DNA from: Gaeumannomyces sp. JS-464
Taxonomy: Eukaryota; Ascomycota; Sordariomycetes; Magnaporthales; Magnaporthaceae
Direction: 5' to 3'
Assembly: GCA_002197995.1 (NCBI GenBank)
Contig: NGZR01000008.1
Location: 744,001 to 808,000 of the forward strand
DNA length: 64,000 nt
Shown here piece after piece: positions 11,007 through 21,971 of the stretch. Under the pieces are notes generated by a model. It worked only from the letters and a program-made list of their open reading frames with translations. It did no database searches and had not been told where the DNA came from. A program made the translations under genes and the position numbers. Position 1 is the stretch's first letter. Every line of letters begins with the position of its first letter.

Positions 11007-11328
11007 TGTTGGTTCATTAGCTGGATGCACGAGCACTCGCAGTTGGTGCTGGGCCCGGAGGCGGAGCACGGGATCCCAGATCCCGTGATCCACCGATCCG
11101 GCCCACCAAGGATTACGTGATCGGGCGCGTCACGTGCGCGCCCTCAGACTTGTATCTAGTGCCGGCCTCTGGCCGGCCCTCCCTTCTGGATAGGCCTTTT
11201 CCCGATCATGCACAATATACCGGAAACCACCCAGTGATCTATAGATCGTTGTTCATCAATTCGTACGAGCGCACTTGTCGTCCTACCAAGTGCGTAGAGA
11301 TAGCGTAGGACGGTGAGTCCTACCAACA
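11007..11328 (-). repeat. Solo LTR, TGTTGG...CCAACA family, copy 1
   Basis: 322 bp beginning TGTTGG and ending CCAACA, flanked by the perfect 5-bp duplication GTGTT (11002-11006 and 11329-11333). It contains GATCTATAGATCGTTGTTCATCA, split here as GATCTATAGATCG and TTGTTCATCA, which is also found in the LTRs at 39634-39933 and 40056-40356. The homologous backbone at 37465 has the uninterrupted site. Confidence 0.85.
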
Positions 11329-11459
11329 GTGTTCCTTATTAAATCCTGCACAGATTGAGCCGCGAAGGCGCGCTTTGCGAACGCGTGTATAATCTCGAAA
11401 AAGGTGCCTTGCCCACACCTAGCCGTCGATTGGTCCGGCTTTAGGCTATAATTGGGGGC

Positions 11460-11617
11460 TGTCACGGCCCACAGGGGGCCTGTGATTGGTCAGCTCTGGC
11501 CGGCCCCGCGCAGGGCCAGATATGTAGCCTCGCCCACCGAGGTGGCCTCCGGCCACCAATTTTAGAACAATACATCACGAGATTACCACAAAACGCTTCC
11601 CCCTACCGGCTCTGACA
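11460..11617 (+). repeat. Short solo LTR, family E, copy 1
   Basis: 158 bp from TGTCACGGC to GGCTCTGACA. Flanks are GGGGC and GGGGT, and the element is missing from the homologous backbone at about 37613, which confirms an insertion with a 5-bp duplication that later changed by one C/T difference. Confidence 0.8.
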
Positions 11618-11720
11618 GGGGTTGGCGCCTGACGGGAGGTTTGTGGACAGCGCACCCTACAGCCAATTGCCTAACCAACAGCCTGCAGTTCTGCAGTTTA
11701 ATTTGCCAAACATGGTTCCC

Positions 11721-12379
11721 GACGCCAAATCGGCTTGGGGCGGCTCAAAGCGGGTACCGGGACAGCGCGCGGGGATTGGACAGTCCTGGATCTTACAAGC
11801 AGGCTTTTGCTCCTAGGGTAGAACACCTAGGGGAGGCGCTGGACAGTACACTTGACGCGGTCTTCATGGGAAACTGGGAAATTTGATGACAGTAGTCTGA
11901 TTTCCTGCCCCAAGGGGATACCTTGGAGCCAACTTAGGTTAACTAATACCGAAGTCTCAGTGAAAGCTATCTAGGACAATAGGAAATCCCTTCCTTATGT
12001 ATTTGTTGCCTATTCTAAACCTTTGGCTTAACTTGTTACTCTGCTTACAAATTAACAAAGCGCTGGCACGTTGGCTTACTTAAGCCGTGTTATGTGGCTT
12101 CGTAAAAACCTCTTTGTAGGGCAGGGTCGGAACGCCGCCCGTGGCCGCCCATCCTTGGTAATCCTTTCGCCGGCCTCCCTCCTCTGCTTTTGGTTGTAGT
12201 ATTATTTCCGCCAGCGCCATTGCTACTAATCGTTACGGCAAAAGCACAGCAAGACCGGCGTGACAATAAGGTTATCGATATGTCTCGGTACAGGCTCAAC
12301 CGCGTTTTTCGATGCTGTCGAGAATTAAAAACGGGCATGTGGATAAGTGCGAATTTTCAAGGGGTGATTCCTTACACTA
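11721..12379. other. No supported gene
   Basis: Unique sequence with no recognisable domain; only short ORFs. Confidence 0.3.
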
Positions 12380-12657
12380 AACCATGATGCGTCAACTTTA
12401 ACACCAGAAGGCCGGGGAGGAAATGCTCAAGAATCTAGCTCGAGTATGTACCTGACAAGCGCCTCCTTTTCGGATTCCGTTAATTTCCGAGAGTTGGGCT
12501 CGCTGTCGCGTCGAGCAGATTTGCCGGCGCGTCGACGACGCAGCGTGGTTTCAGGAACGTCGTAAATTTTGGCTACCGAACGCACATTTAACTTTGGATT
12601 AATTTGGATCGCTTGTATGGCGAGAGCAATTCTAGCTTCGTTAGATGTCGACGCCAT
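12380..12657 (-). pseudogene. Fot1/pogo transposase N-terminal fragment (HTH)
   Basis: The minus-strand ORF from the ATG at 12657 reads MASTSNEARIALAIQAIQIN and then a helix-turn-helix of the psq/pogo type (NVRSVAKIYDVPETTLRRR). It ends at a TGA (12427-12429) where relatives have ELDSRxFPPR. The frame resumes after it as AFPPRPSGVKVDASW, so TGA probably replaced CGA. The catalytic DDE part is absent, so this is a 5' remnant of an element of about 1.8 kb. Confidence 0.75.
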
Positions 12658-12829
12658 TTGTGGTTGTTGGGGAATTGAGGTTAGAAGTAGGAGACGCGAG
12701 TCGCGATGGGAAACGCGCCACTCGGTGGTTTGTGCCACTCGGTGGTGAACAACGTTACAAGGAAACGCTTGAATATAATTAAAACCAAAGGAAAAATGAA
12801 ACATTGGTAGATAGATATTCGGCCATAGC

Positions 12830-13878
12830 TTAATCTTTAGGACCTGGGGGTTGATAGGCCATCTTGCTGTACGGTCCGTTCAGTTTTCCCACAAACCCTT
12901 CCCTGGCTATGTAATCCCTGGCAATGAGTGGGAAGCGTTTCAGCAGGTTCTGACACTGCTTCTCCTGATTGTCAGAGATGACGTAGCGATCGTCCTTAGC
13001 TTTGCAAGTTTTGGCGAAAGCGACGAACAGGGTCTCCTCGTTCTTCATATGGAAGGCCTCCATAGCGTGGCGCCATATGTTTCCCGGACGAGGCATGAGG
13101 TAGTCCAACGTGTCAGGGAGACAGCCTCCTCCTTCATACGGGCGTTGGTCGATTTTCAGGGTGGCCGTGGTCGACACGCCGTAACTTATCGTTTCGGGGA
13201 AGCGGAATTTGGCGATAAGAGCGTCGAAAATTCGCTTTTCGTGGAAGTGCCCGCCATACGACGCAGTAAGCTCGATGTTATCCTCGTTATGTTTGTATCC
13301 GAGGTTGATACTGATCGTGTAGGGTAGGGCGATGTCGGTCTCGCGGGCGGCATGAACTCGAGCTTGCAACCCCGCATAGAGGCTGTCGGGCAAAGGTAGT
13401 TGAGTAACTCGTCCCAGAGCCACCACAGCAGCGGGGCCGGTTTCTTGTAGTCGATCGGCTGCGTGGCGTAGAGTCGTGTAACTCGACAGGTAAAGTTGTC
13501 GGCGTACTTTAGGCACGGTAGCCGGAGCAATTCGCGGTCTGCGAAAAGCGCCCCTTTAATGTGAGATACCTGGACCGTTCCTGCCATCTTATATCCAAAT
13601 CGCCCAACGAGCTGGGACACGTCTTCGGCGGCCTGCTGGATTTCGCTCAGCAAAACCGTAGGCTCCGGTGGCGGCGGCGGCCCGGCGGGCTCGGCCATGT
13701 TTACGCTGCTTGTCGGCGTGCCCTGAAAACTATTGTTCGCTGGATCGCTGGTGAGGGTGTTGCTCAAAGTGTCTCTACCATCGTCTGTGGGAGTGGAGGC
13801 CGTGAAGCCCATTAGGTCGCTTGCCGGTCTCTCGGACGTCTCGTCATCGCCAAACAGATACGAAAAGCGATCAGACAT
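12830..13878 (-). pseudogene. Unknown protein gene with a frameshift near 13395
   Basis: The ATG at 13878 opens a frame (MSDRFSYLFGDDETSERPAS) that stays protein-like to about 13395 (LLWWLWDELLNY). A second frame then continues (LPDSLYAGLQARVHAARETD) to a stop at 12830. Together they would give about 350 residues. No GT...AG intron fits the junction, so a one-base indel or a sequence error is the simplest explanation. The N-terminus is acidic and Pro-rich (PPPPPE). I recognise no domain. Base composition is like the other genes, unlike nearby AT-rich DNA. Confidence 0.5.
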
Positions 13879-13919
13879 TGTGGAATCAATCTCGGAACGA
13901 AAAGGTACTGGATCGTAGT

Positions 13920-14072
13920 AGTAACTTAACGCAGATAATGTAGAGAGTAAGAAGTGAAAGATGTTTCAGGATGTTAACCACGTATTTATACACGCTTTTT
14001 CCCTGATCTTTATTTTGTTTTTTACGACAGCGCTTGCGCCTGCTGCTGCGCCTGCGAGGCACATTTCAAACC
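13920..14072. other. Upstream region of the 13878 ORF
   Basis: A possible TATA-like TATTTATACACG at 13982-13993. No gene seen. Confidence 0.25.
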
Positions 14073-14098
14073 CACTACTACTACTACTACTACTACTA

Positions 14099-14133
<35 letters not shown>

Positions 14134-14146
14134 TACTACTACTACT
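14073..14146. repeat. (CTA)n microsatellite
   Basis: About 74 bp of CTA/TAC units with two small interruptions. The same triplet surrounds the pogo element at 24440-26302. Confidence 0.95.
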
Positions 14147-15715
14147 CCGGCGGCCTCAATCAAATAAACGCCAGAAATTACGAGCTACTCCTAATCGAGA
14201 AGCTCATTCAAGGCGCAGACGCGTGTGGAGGTCGTGCGGTGGGGATTAAAAACGGGGTATTCACGATGTTGAAATTTGGCGGTGTTGCCTTTCAACTGCG
14301 CCAACATGAGCTCGTTGGCGGATGGCAGACTAGGAATCCATTGGATGCATCTGCCTGCCTTTAGGCCCTGCCCGCTAGGTTGGTCTGGCCAGGTGCGGAT
14401 GTGCGAGCGGGGGTGAGGTAAAAAGAGATGTGATTTTACGCCCACGCCCAATAATTATTAATCCAGGAAACCGGGCGAGTGGGCCTCCCCATTTTTGCGC
14501 TCAGCGGCACCTTGTGTTGTTGCAGTCGCGATCGGCTGGTGTGAGGCTTCTTAGCCTGGAGGTTGTGGACCCCCTATAGACAACGCCCAGGTGTGTGATT
14601 ATCCAGCCGTGCCAGCAGGCAGGCCAAGGAAAAAGTACCCGGGCCACTCCCGGAAACAGCAGCGGCGGTTCCAACACTGCGGTTCGATAACAAAAGCCAC
14701 CATTTCCTTAAGCAGCACCAAAGAGCCTACCCAAAGTTATGGCTTGCATATGTGTTATTATATGCATCCATTACGTAAATTAAAACAAGCTCCGGACGGC
14801 AAACCCAATAAAGCAGGCTGACAGTCCGTGTTCTTTTTGTGCAAGGGGCAGCTGCTGTAATGAGTTGCATATGCGGCCAACGCGATCTGCACTTTGGCGA
14901 CAGCGCAGCCCGCTAATAAAATGAACTTTCGGGAGAGCTTCCGTGCAAAGAAGCGTCGTTGCGTGCGGTTGGATTTTGTGGACCCCGCAGCTGCGGGCAA
15001 TCGGTTAGCGTCTTGTTCCTGTTTAAATTGGGCCAAGGGCGGCGAAAGGGAGGGATATGCATGCGTAGGACCATCCAAACGACCAGGTGGCGGCGGCCAG
15101 AGTTGATTATGGCAGTGGGGTGGGTGTGGAATGTGCAATCTGGTACATACATACAGTGCAGCAACCAGGAGGCCCTGGGGTTGGACAAACAAGGCTGTCA
15201 GGACCCAGGTAAGCTACAGGGCAACCATTCGATCCACCTCGCAATGACAGAGTGGACCATAGTATGATTTTGCTGCTGGGTCGTCGCCCAAAACACAAGC
15301 GCAAAATGCCTCAGGATGCAATTTTGGCGCAGGTAGGTGAACAAAACGTCGTTGCCCACGTTTGGGAGATAGCCACCAAGCCCGGTCATGTTGTCGCCCT
15401 GATTGTCCGCCAGCAATTGGATATCTTCGGGCTGGTGCCTGCTAAGCGCTGACTGCTGCTTTTTGCCGGGCTCCTGCACCCCCTCCTGCCCGTGGCCACG
15501 TCCCTAACTCACAGCGAGAAGTCCAAGCAAGGCGGGGTGGTCATTCTCCGGAGGCTCTTTGCTGCGTTGCTCTTTCGTTGCTCTATTTGTATGGTCTGTG
15601 GCTTTTTCGCAAAGGCTTTTGCAGCGACTACATGCGCCTGTTTTTTATCCTCCCTTTTCTGCCCTCCCGCCACTTCTAGTCCCAGCCGAAGCCCCAGTTT
15701 GACGTGGTAAAATAG
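14147..15715. other. No supported gene
   Basis: Many short overlapping ORFs but no domain, no convincing splice pair and no repeat relationship found. Confidence 0.3.
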
Positions 15716-16140
15716 TTACAAACCCCGTATCCGATAAAACTGAACTCGTGGGTCGAAAGGAATGCACAGCCCCCGAAACGAAAACATCGTCGTTAGCTTG
15801 TCGATTTCTGTCTTGCACGCGCGATTGTAGCGCATCGCGCGTAGCGCCCTGCCGGCCTCGGCCGACCGGTCCAGATAGAGCTCCCTTATGATCATGAACA
15901 GCACCTCCGGCAACAGTCCTGCAAGCAGCCTAGCCAGCTGCTCCTCTGCTGGCTGTTGAGAACGCCTAGCAGCTGTTGCACTGCTAACCGTTGAGAACGC
16001 CTCGGCACGAACGCGGCGACTGCTGATCCTGCGCTCGCCTGCCTCGTGGCGCGGTGGTTGGGCTCCATCTTGACTTCGGAGCCGCCGTCCACAGGCAGTT
16101 CCTCTGCGGGTCGCGTCGCGTCGTGGCGTCGGTGATGCTT
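15716..16140 (-). CDS. Possible F-box-like protein fragment
   Basis: An open minus-strand frame without an early ATG runs from about 16140 to the TAA at 15716. Near the C-terminus it reads QLARLLAGLLPEVLFMIIRE, which has the spacing of a fungal F-box (LPxE-[ILV]xxxI), followed by a Leu/Arg-rich tail (AMRYNRACKTEIDKL). The upstream part is Arg/Gln-rich. A first exon may lie further right, but no splice site stands out. The family assignment is tentative. Confidence 0.3.
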
Positions 16141-17090
16141 TTTATCTGGGTTACGACCGTGGCTCCGGCGGACAGTGTCGTGGTCGCCTGTCGGTTCAAG
16201 GTGAAGATCGCGCCGCCGGTGTCGTGCCACTTCATGCCGGACCGCCCGGCGCGACGCTTTGTTGATGCTATTGCTTCTGCGTTCAAGGTGGCGCCAATCT
16301 CAGATCTTTTCAATGTCGGGGCCGAGGTGGCGAGTAGTTTCCGCGGGAGTGACAGACTAGACTTGTGGGAAGACGGCTGTTGCTCGACAAGAAGGAAACA
16401 ACGGTTTCGAAATCGTCGGTTGTCGCGCCGTGGGTGGGTGCGCTAGTCAGGAAGCAAAGAGAAATTACGTTGACGGGCGCGAAAAGTAAAAGCCCCGACT
16501 TTGGGGTGGTGCTGTGTTTAAGTTCCATTGGATGGCGTGACAGTTGTGGAAAGTCTAGAATGTTGAAATTAAACTGTCGTAGGCCCCGTCCAGGACGCGA
16601 GCTTCAAGTAATGCCCTGCGAATTTAAGTACGCAACATGGTCAGCGGGATGTTGAATAAGTTGAGATGGGGAACCACGACCATATCAGAATCGGAAATTA
16701 CGGAAAAGTCGATTTTATATAGATGGCTAAGGGCGTGTTCGCCCGTACGGTGTTTTTGGTTTTTTGACCCCCCCTGTTGTTTTTTGCATGTTTTCTTCGA
16801 AGTGGAAACGGTTGCCGGGGTGGCCCTGTGGCAGATCATGTATCTTTGGCCCTGTTTTCCGGTGGATTCACATCCCGGCAGCCGGGGGCGTCCACCCGTC
16901 GAATGCAACGGCACAGACGATCAAAAGAAAAGCTATTCCCAAAAAAAAAAAATAAAAGCTATTCCTAAAATAAGGGCGGGCCGGCCGTGCAACGCGTTAA
17001 CGCGAATGGGAATAGCGTTATAATTTGGAGGATCCAAAAGGCCTTTAAGGCTGGCAATAATATCGTTCAAAAGCCCGGAAGCCAGGCACT
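16141..17090. other. No supported gene
   Basis: GC-rich ORF shadows and a short poly-A tract (about 16939-16950). Nothing supported. Confidence 0.3.
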
Positions 17091-17096
17091 TTCATA

Positions 17097-17104
17097 GTAT
17101 ATAA
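17097..17104 (+). promoter_or_regulatory. TATA-like box of the Harbinger Myb/SANT gene
   Basis: TATATAAG, 82 bp upstream of the ATG at 17186. Confidence 0.5.
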
Positions 17105-17185
17105 GGGGGCAACTTTGGGGTGCTAGTTTTAAATAGAAAATAACGAAAACAACGACCTAAAAACACCATTCACACTACCCTCGTT

Positions 17186-18391
17186 ATGCCTTACCACCTC
17201 GCCTTCCGTACCCGGCGCCGGCGCCTGGAGCAGGAAGATCGGGCCGTATTTGTGCAACCCCAATCTCCTATAGCCTTTATCGAGGATCTGGAGGATCCCC
17301 CGGCCACCCAGATTACGCTAGGGACTCCAGCGATCTTTTTAGACGCCCCGGAGGCCGGCAATTTGCACGGCTTTTCCGATCCCTTTAAGGCCATGGAAGC
17401 CTCGGAGGCACCGGAGTCGCTTTTGCCGCCCTCTCCTACCCCCTTTCTCGCACCCTCTCTCGCTTCCTTTTTCACTTCCTCCCTCGCCACGGCCTCGCAA
17501 TCGACTTAAGGGACCTCCTAGGATGCCCGGCGACGCACGGACTGGACCGCCGACCAGTTGTTGGCCTTCCTCGAGGCCCTCGCGGAGGCCGGCCGGCAGG
17601 GAAAAACGAACCCGGCGATCGCCAACTGGCAAGCCAAGTGCCTCAAAACGGCGGCAGAGACCCTATCCGATCAGTGGCCCGATATCGACTGGTCAAAGAG
17701 GGTTAGGAACAAGTACAACAGTCTTAGGGGGCAGTACAAAGACTGGCTAAATTTTGGGAGGCGGTCGGGCGTTGCCCTCGATCCGGTTACGGGCCTGTAC
17801 CTCGCCAGCGGGCAGGCCTGGGAGTCGTTTTTTGCGGTCCGGCCTGGCGCCCGCTGGATGCGAAGGAAGCCTCTTTTCCGCCCGGATCTCCACGAGGCCG
17901 CTTTTGCAAGCAACTGGGCCAAAGGGGATCATATCGTCACGGTCGCCCAACGCCTCCAGGGCACGGGAGACCGCGAGGCCCGGCCCGGCCGGAGGACCAG
18001 CCACCTTACCGTGGCCGAGGCCCAACTCCACGTGGGAGACCGCCTTTTAAAGGCCGCACAAACGTTAGCCCGGGCCGGATCCGTATCCAACTGGGGCTCG
18101 TCCCCTTCAAATTCGCGGTCTACCCCTTTGAGGTCGCGGTCTTCCCCTTCGAGTTCGCGATTTTCCCTAGGCGGCCGGGCGCCTTGTAGGCGTTGGTTAA
18201 GGCAGGAGCTTTGGATACAAGCCGCAAAGGAGCTGCGGAAGTACCCCTGGGAGGGCTTGCAAAGCGGTCTTAAGCGGAAGTTGATTAGGGCGTTTAAAAA
18301 GGAGGAGGGGATAGCCCACTGGTGGCTAACTGACGCCGAGTATCGGGACATAATCGTGGATATGGTGGAAAACGACGTGCTGGAGCTGTAG
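17186..18391 (+). pseudogene. Myb/SANT-like DNA-binding protein of Harbinger
   Basis: One frame from the ATG at 17186 to the TAG at 18391 (about 401 codons), broken only by TAA at 17507 and TAG at 17519; both could come from CAA/CAG. Downstream is a Myb/SANT-like domain (WTADQLLAFLEALAEAGRQG, then WPDIDWSKRVRNKYNSLRGQ and YKDWLNFGRRSG, ending at AWESFF). A Ser/Arg-rich linker follows, and then a C-terminal helical region (ELRKYPWEGLQSGLKRKLIR). In Harbinger elements this protein carries the transposase to the nucleus and to the element ends. A TATA-like box precedes it. Confidence 0.75.
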
Positions 18392-19309
18392 TCGTAATCG
18401 AGGCGGTTCGAATGATGGTATTCCTGTAATTGTACAGCCTATATTGGCGGAGTTAGGAAGGAGTGTTATTGTTAGCTTTGCTTTGTTGGTATCGTTGGGG
18501 TTAAAGGGCTGGCACTACGGAGATCACCATTGGGCAGGTTCCTATAAACACAATCGTTCGCATTTAGATAAATGAAATTGGCGTTAATCGGGCCGTAGGC
18601 TACGGCATTCGATTCGCTTTAAAAAAGGGATTAAAATGCACCAAGTCCCAACGAGTGCAAACGCCAAAACCATTGGCAATTATGGCCAAAAATTGAATGG
18701 CCAAACTTAACGGGTGCCGCCCCTGGGTGGCGATTCTTACTGGGCCCAAAAGACCCACCGCATCAAGGATCGCCGCCGCATTTATACCTAAACGGGCAAT
18801 AATTACGCATATTTAATACGATACCCCGACTCGTTCCCCGGCCGCCACTTCAATTTTTGTCCGTTCCTTTCGAAAAGTACACCATTCGATTCGCCTCAGT
18901 GAAGGCAATCGATTAGTAGTTTTGGTGCATAAAACTAATCATTTTTCGCTATGCTAAACCTCGAAAACCCTACCATAAAGGCCATTATCACGTCGCCGTT
19001 TTCGGCCGACCTTGCATTTGAACCAATGCCTTAACCAATAAGCCACATATTTCCCAAATTGCCTTCGCCGAAACGAGTCGATTGCAAGTTACTGTGCCTT
19101 TTTCCGAGCCCTATACGCCTGGTAGTCGGCCCATAACCTATTAGCTATTAAAGCCCTATAGTGATTCCAAAACGCTTGCGTTGTGCCCATCTCCTACCCT
19201 CGCCTCACAGCCTCCCTTTTAACGTAGGCCCTTTGAAATGCATTTCCTCCTTCATTTTCAGCTTGTTCGGGACCAGGATTTGATGCTAACAATGCCCTGG
19301 ATTCCCTTT
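18392..19309. other. Non-coding part of the Harbinger element
   Basis: Lies between the convergent genes. Frequent ATTCGAT and GGCAAT-like motifs but no ORF with recognisable content. Confidence 0.35.
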
Positions 19310-19749
19310 TTAGAATGAAGTTATGCAGGGCCGTAACGGCCAACACGACATCGATCTGCGAGCGGATATCGTAGCCGGGGGCGTGCCGCTAATGATCCTC
19401 CAGCGGCCTTTGAAATCACCGAAAGTCCTTTCGACAACCACGCGCATTTTTGCATGGTGCAGGTTAAAAAGCTCGGCGGGGGTCTCCGGCCGGGCTAGGC
19501 CTTGTTTTTGGAGGTGATATCTCGTCGCTATGAACGGGGTTATTGTCACACGGAGGCGCCCGGGATCCTTGGGAATAACCTCACAAGGGCCCCGAAGGCC
19601 CAAGCGCCTGCAGGAAGTAAGCGCCGGAAGCAACGGAGCCAGTCGTTAGAATGGGGCTACCAATCGGGCCAACGGCGGTGGCGTAAGTGGACGGACCACC
19701 CGCACGGGCCACCTAAATCTGGCTATTTAATCCCTGCGCCCTTTCAGAA
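19310..19749 (-). pseudogene. PIF-Harbinger transposase, C-terminal part
   Basis: The minus strand encodes ITPFIATRYHLQKQGLARPE, then AELFNLHHAKMRVVVERTFG and FKGRWRIISGTPP, the end of a DDE_Tnp_4 domain with the third acidic residue in VVERTFG. After GTPP the frame shifts; the correct continuation (YDIRSQIDVVLAVTALHNFI) is readable one frame away. The N-terminal catalytic residues are missing because a MULE occupies 19750 onward. Confidence 0.8.
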
Positions 19750-20970
19750 GAGGATCTTCCGGGCCACGCACCCTTTTTGCTCCCGCACCCACCCCCACCC
19801 GATATCGGCGCGCATGGACCTTTCTATGGCGCACCTACACAAACGAACATAGGCTTTAATGCAGGCAGGGGCTCAATCAACAGGAGGGAAGCAAATAGAA
19901 GTTATCGCCACGAGCAATTTATTAAAAAACGATCAAAAACGCGGTGTTGAACCGCTAAATTACATAGGAAAAGTGCAGGGGCACGGCGTTAAGGCCGTCT
20001 ATCTAGGGCTACAAAGGGGCCTAGGGACTCGCAAAGGGATCAAAAAACTCGTCAAAGGCCAGCGCAGGCGCTGGAAAGAACGTGGAGGCCCTCCCAGCCA
20101 GCCTTAAAGGCAGGGCGGCCGGCGTTGAGGGCAAAGTGGCCGGCGTTAAGGGTAGGGGAGTGCCGAGGGTAAGCACTGGACCTTCCGCCTCGTCAGCCTC
20201 GTCACGTGCCTTTAGGGAGACACCCTGTTCGTGTTAAGAGTAATCACGCTTTGCGCTGGCCCGTATACCCGTGCGGGCGCGGGTGCGAGGCCCTGCCGGC
20301 GCCTCGTTACCAAAGGGGCCGGTCCCTCGAGGCCGGCCCTTTCTAACCCCTACCGGCTCTGTAACCCGCAACAAAGGGTCCTTTGCAAGGCGATTGCCCG
20401 GGTGCAGCCAAAAGCTATCTACGGCGGTGATCCGCAAGCCAGGGGCAGGCGTTGCGCGATAAAGCCGTAGGTGCAGTCGGAGATTTGGGAAGTGCGCGTG
20501 CGTAAACGGAGGGCCCGGCGGCTTGTAGGCCGTGGCCGGAAAAAGCACCCGGCCACGAGCTTTTTAAGGCCTTGGGAGTCGGAATGCGATCGCACGGTCG
20601 TTACGTGAACCCCCTCAGCGTCGAGATAGGCGCTCATAGCCTGCATAAGGGCCTCGTAGGTAGGGTAAAGGGTTGAAAGGACCCCCACGGGGTTAGCGGT
20701 CCAGGGTAGGCCGTCCCAGTCCGTTGAGGGGGCTGCAGCCTCGTCGGAGGCCGGCCCAGCCTCGTCCGGCCCGGCCTCGCCGTCGCTCGAGATCGTGATC
20801 ACTTCGTTCATAGGGGTAATTGTTGAAAAATGGATTAAAAATGGCACCAAGTTCAATCTGCAGGCAAAATTACGTGGGCTGCGAAACCGGAACGCACAGG
20901 CGTTGCACGGGCCAAAAGTGGGGCAGGGTAGGTGCGGGAGCAAAAAGGGTGCGTGGCCCGGAAGATCCTC
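19750..20970 (-). mobile_element. MULE copy 2, internally deleted, about 1.2 kb
   Basis: Both terminal inverted repeats are present (GAGGATCTTCCGGGCCACGC at 19750; mirrored end CCCGGAAGATCCTC to 20970). On the minus strand the transposase N-terminus (MNEVITISSDGEAGP..., ATG near 20812) runs to about 20445 and joins directly to the 3' tail also found in copy 1. The MULE catalytic core is therefore deleted and the copy is non-autonomous. The flanks do not match each other: TTTCAGAAG on the left and CATTGCCTA on the right. The right flank is the inverse of the flank of the MULE ending at 21971. Confidence 0.85.
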
Positions 20971-21405
20971 ATTGCCTATAACGGTCGGCGTCGCGTGGTT
21001 CCCTGCGGCAACTGCTACATGGCGGACTCGCTCCGGGGTGGTCCTCGTCACCCGTGCGACCTGGTGTGCGCGTCTGGCGCTACGGAACTCGACCCGTGCT
21101 TCCAGTGTTAGCGCCGGGGTTGGACTGGCGTTCCTCTTCCGAGGGAGTTCCCATTTTCCATCGATCGGTAGCTGCTGGAAAGCGTGCACTACCTGTTTTG
21201 GTGTCGGGACACTCCCGAGGCTGCGGAAATCCGACGGTAGGCTCTATACAACGCCATCGCCTGGGAGAACTCCCATGGCGTTTCCCTCAGCACCCATCCT
21301 GATGCCCGCAATGGGCTCGCTATGCACACTGTCGTCGAGCACGGAGAGGTTAGGGTGGTTCACAACCCCGAGTTTTGGGCGCGTCACCCGTGAATGCTTT
21401 TGAAT
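20970..21405 (+). pseudogene. Middle fragment (S) of the MULE-split gene
   Basis: A single frame runs through this segment, interrupted by three TAG codons (each possibly from CAG), with a TGA, possibly from CGA, just before the right edge. Recognisable pieces are a Cys-rich stretch (CGNCYMADSLRGGPRHPCDL) and YNAIAWENSHGVSLSTHPDA. The left edge is the 9-bp CATTGCCTA shared, inverted, with 21972-21980. The right edge is CTTTTGAAT shared with 1054-1062. The frame is continuous across both rejoined edges. Family unknown. Confidence 0.65.
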
Positions 21406-21971
21406 GAGGCCCTTCGCGGGCACGCACCCTTTTTGCTCCCACACGCACCCCCACACGATATCGGCCGCTATGCAATTTTCTGTGGCGCACCCACTCCAAC
21501 GGGTATGGGCTTTGTGAGGAGTTGGCCCGTGCGCCGGTGCCCTACTTCACCCACGAGAGCGTCACCCACCGGATTGTCACCTCTCTCTAAGAACACAGAC
21601 AATACAGAGCTGTTTCCCTCTTTTGCAGGCGGCCCTGCGGCCGCCCTACACCTCCAACAGGCTTCAATGCAAAGGTGCAAACAACACCACGCGCAATTAG
21701 TTAACACCTTTGCACCTTTGCATTTTTGCGCTTTTGAATTTGTTCGCGTGCACCTTTTTGTATGCACCTTTTTGCGTGACCTTTTTGCGTGCGCCGCTTT
21801 TTGCGCCTCTGTGGCTGGTTTAAATGCAAATGGGCGACCAATGGCATGAAGTTTTAATTATGGGCCCAAATTTTGTCAGCGCCGAAACCGCCGTGAACAG
21901 GGGCCGCACAGGCCAAAGGTGGGGCAAAGTGCGTGTGGGAGCAAAAAGGGTGCGTGCCCGCGAAGGGCCTC
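21406..21971. mobile_element. Non-autonomous MULE, 566 bp
   Basis: Terminal inverted repeats start GAGGCCCTTCGCGGGCACGC and end in the mirror sequence GCGTGCCCGCGAAGGGCCTC. There is no transposase sequence. The interior carries one short LTR-like element (21513-21659) and a TGCACCTTTTTGCGTG-type simple region. The flanking 9-mers differ (CTTTTGAAT on the left, TAGGCAATG on the right), so the ends are not from one simple insertion. Confidence 0.8.
21513..21659 (+). repeat. Short LTR-like element, family N, copy 1
   Basis: 147 bp from TGTGAGGAGTTGG to CACCTCCAACA, with the perfect 5-bp duplication GGCTT (21508-21512 and 21660-21664). Nested inside a MULE. Confidence 0.85.

Larger units (their letters stand above)
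10960..11720 (+). repeat. Backbone repeat X, copy 1, with two insertions
   Basis: Shares a backbone with 37430-37870: GTGCTAA...AGTGTT, TTATTAAATCCTGCACAGAT, TAGCCGTCGATTGGTCCG, CCTGACGGGAGGTTTGTGGA and TTTGCCAAACATGGTTC. Copy 1 carries an LTR (11007-11328) and a short element (11460-11617) that are absent from copy 2. Copy 2 carries an element absent here. The backbone may be the 5' non-coding part of a retrotransposon. Confidence 0.7.
17150..19749. mobile_element. PIF-Harbinger element, broken
   Basis: Contains the two genes typical of PIF-Harbinger: a Myb/SANT-like DNA-binding protein on the plus strand (17186-18391) and a converging DDE_Tnp_4 transposase on the minus strand (19310-19749). 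The right side is cut by a MULE that begins at 19750, removing the transposase N-terminus and the right terminal repeat. The left terminus was not located. Confidence 0.7.

Noticed and set aside
13380..13410. Programmed -1 frameshift in the 12830-13878 ORF
   Set aside because: No slippery heptamer is present; an indel is simpler.
14591..15479. Several ORFs of 60-144 codons on both strands
   Set aside because: Overlapping frames of similar quality, with no domain or splice signal.
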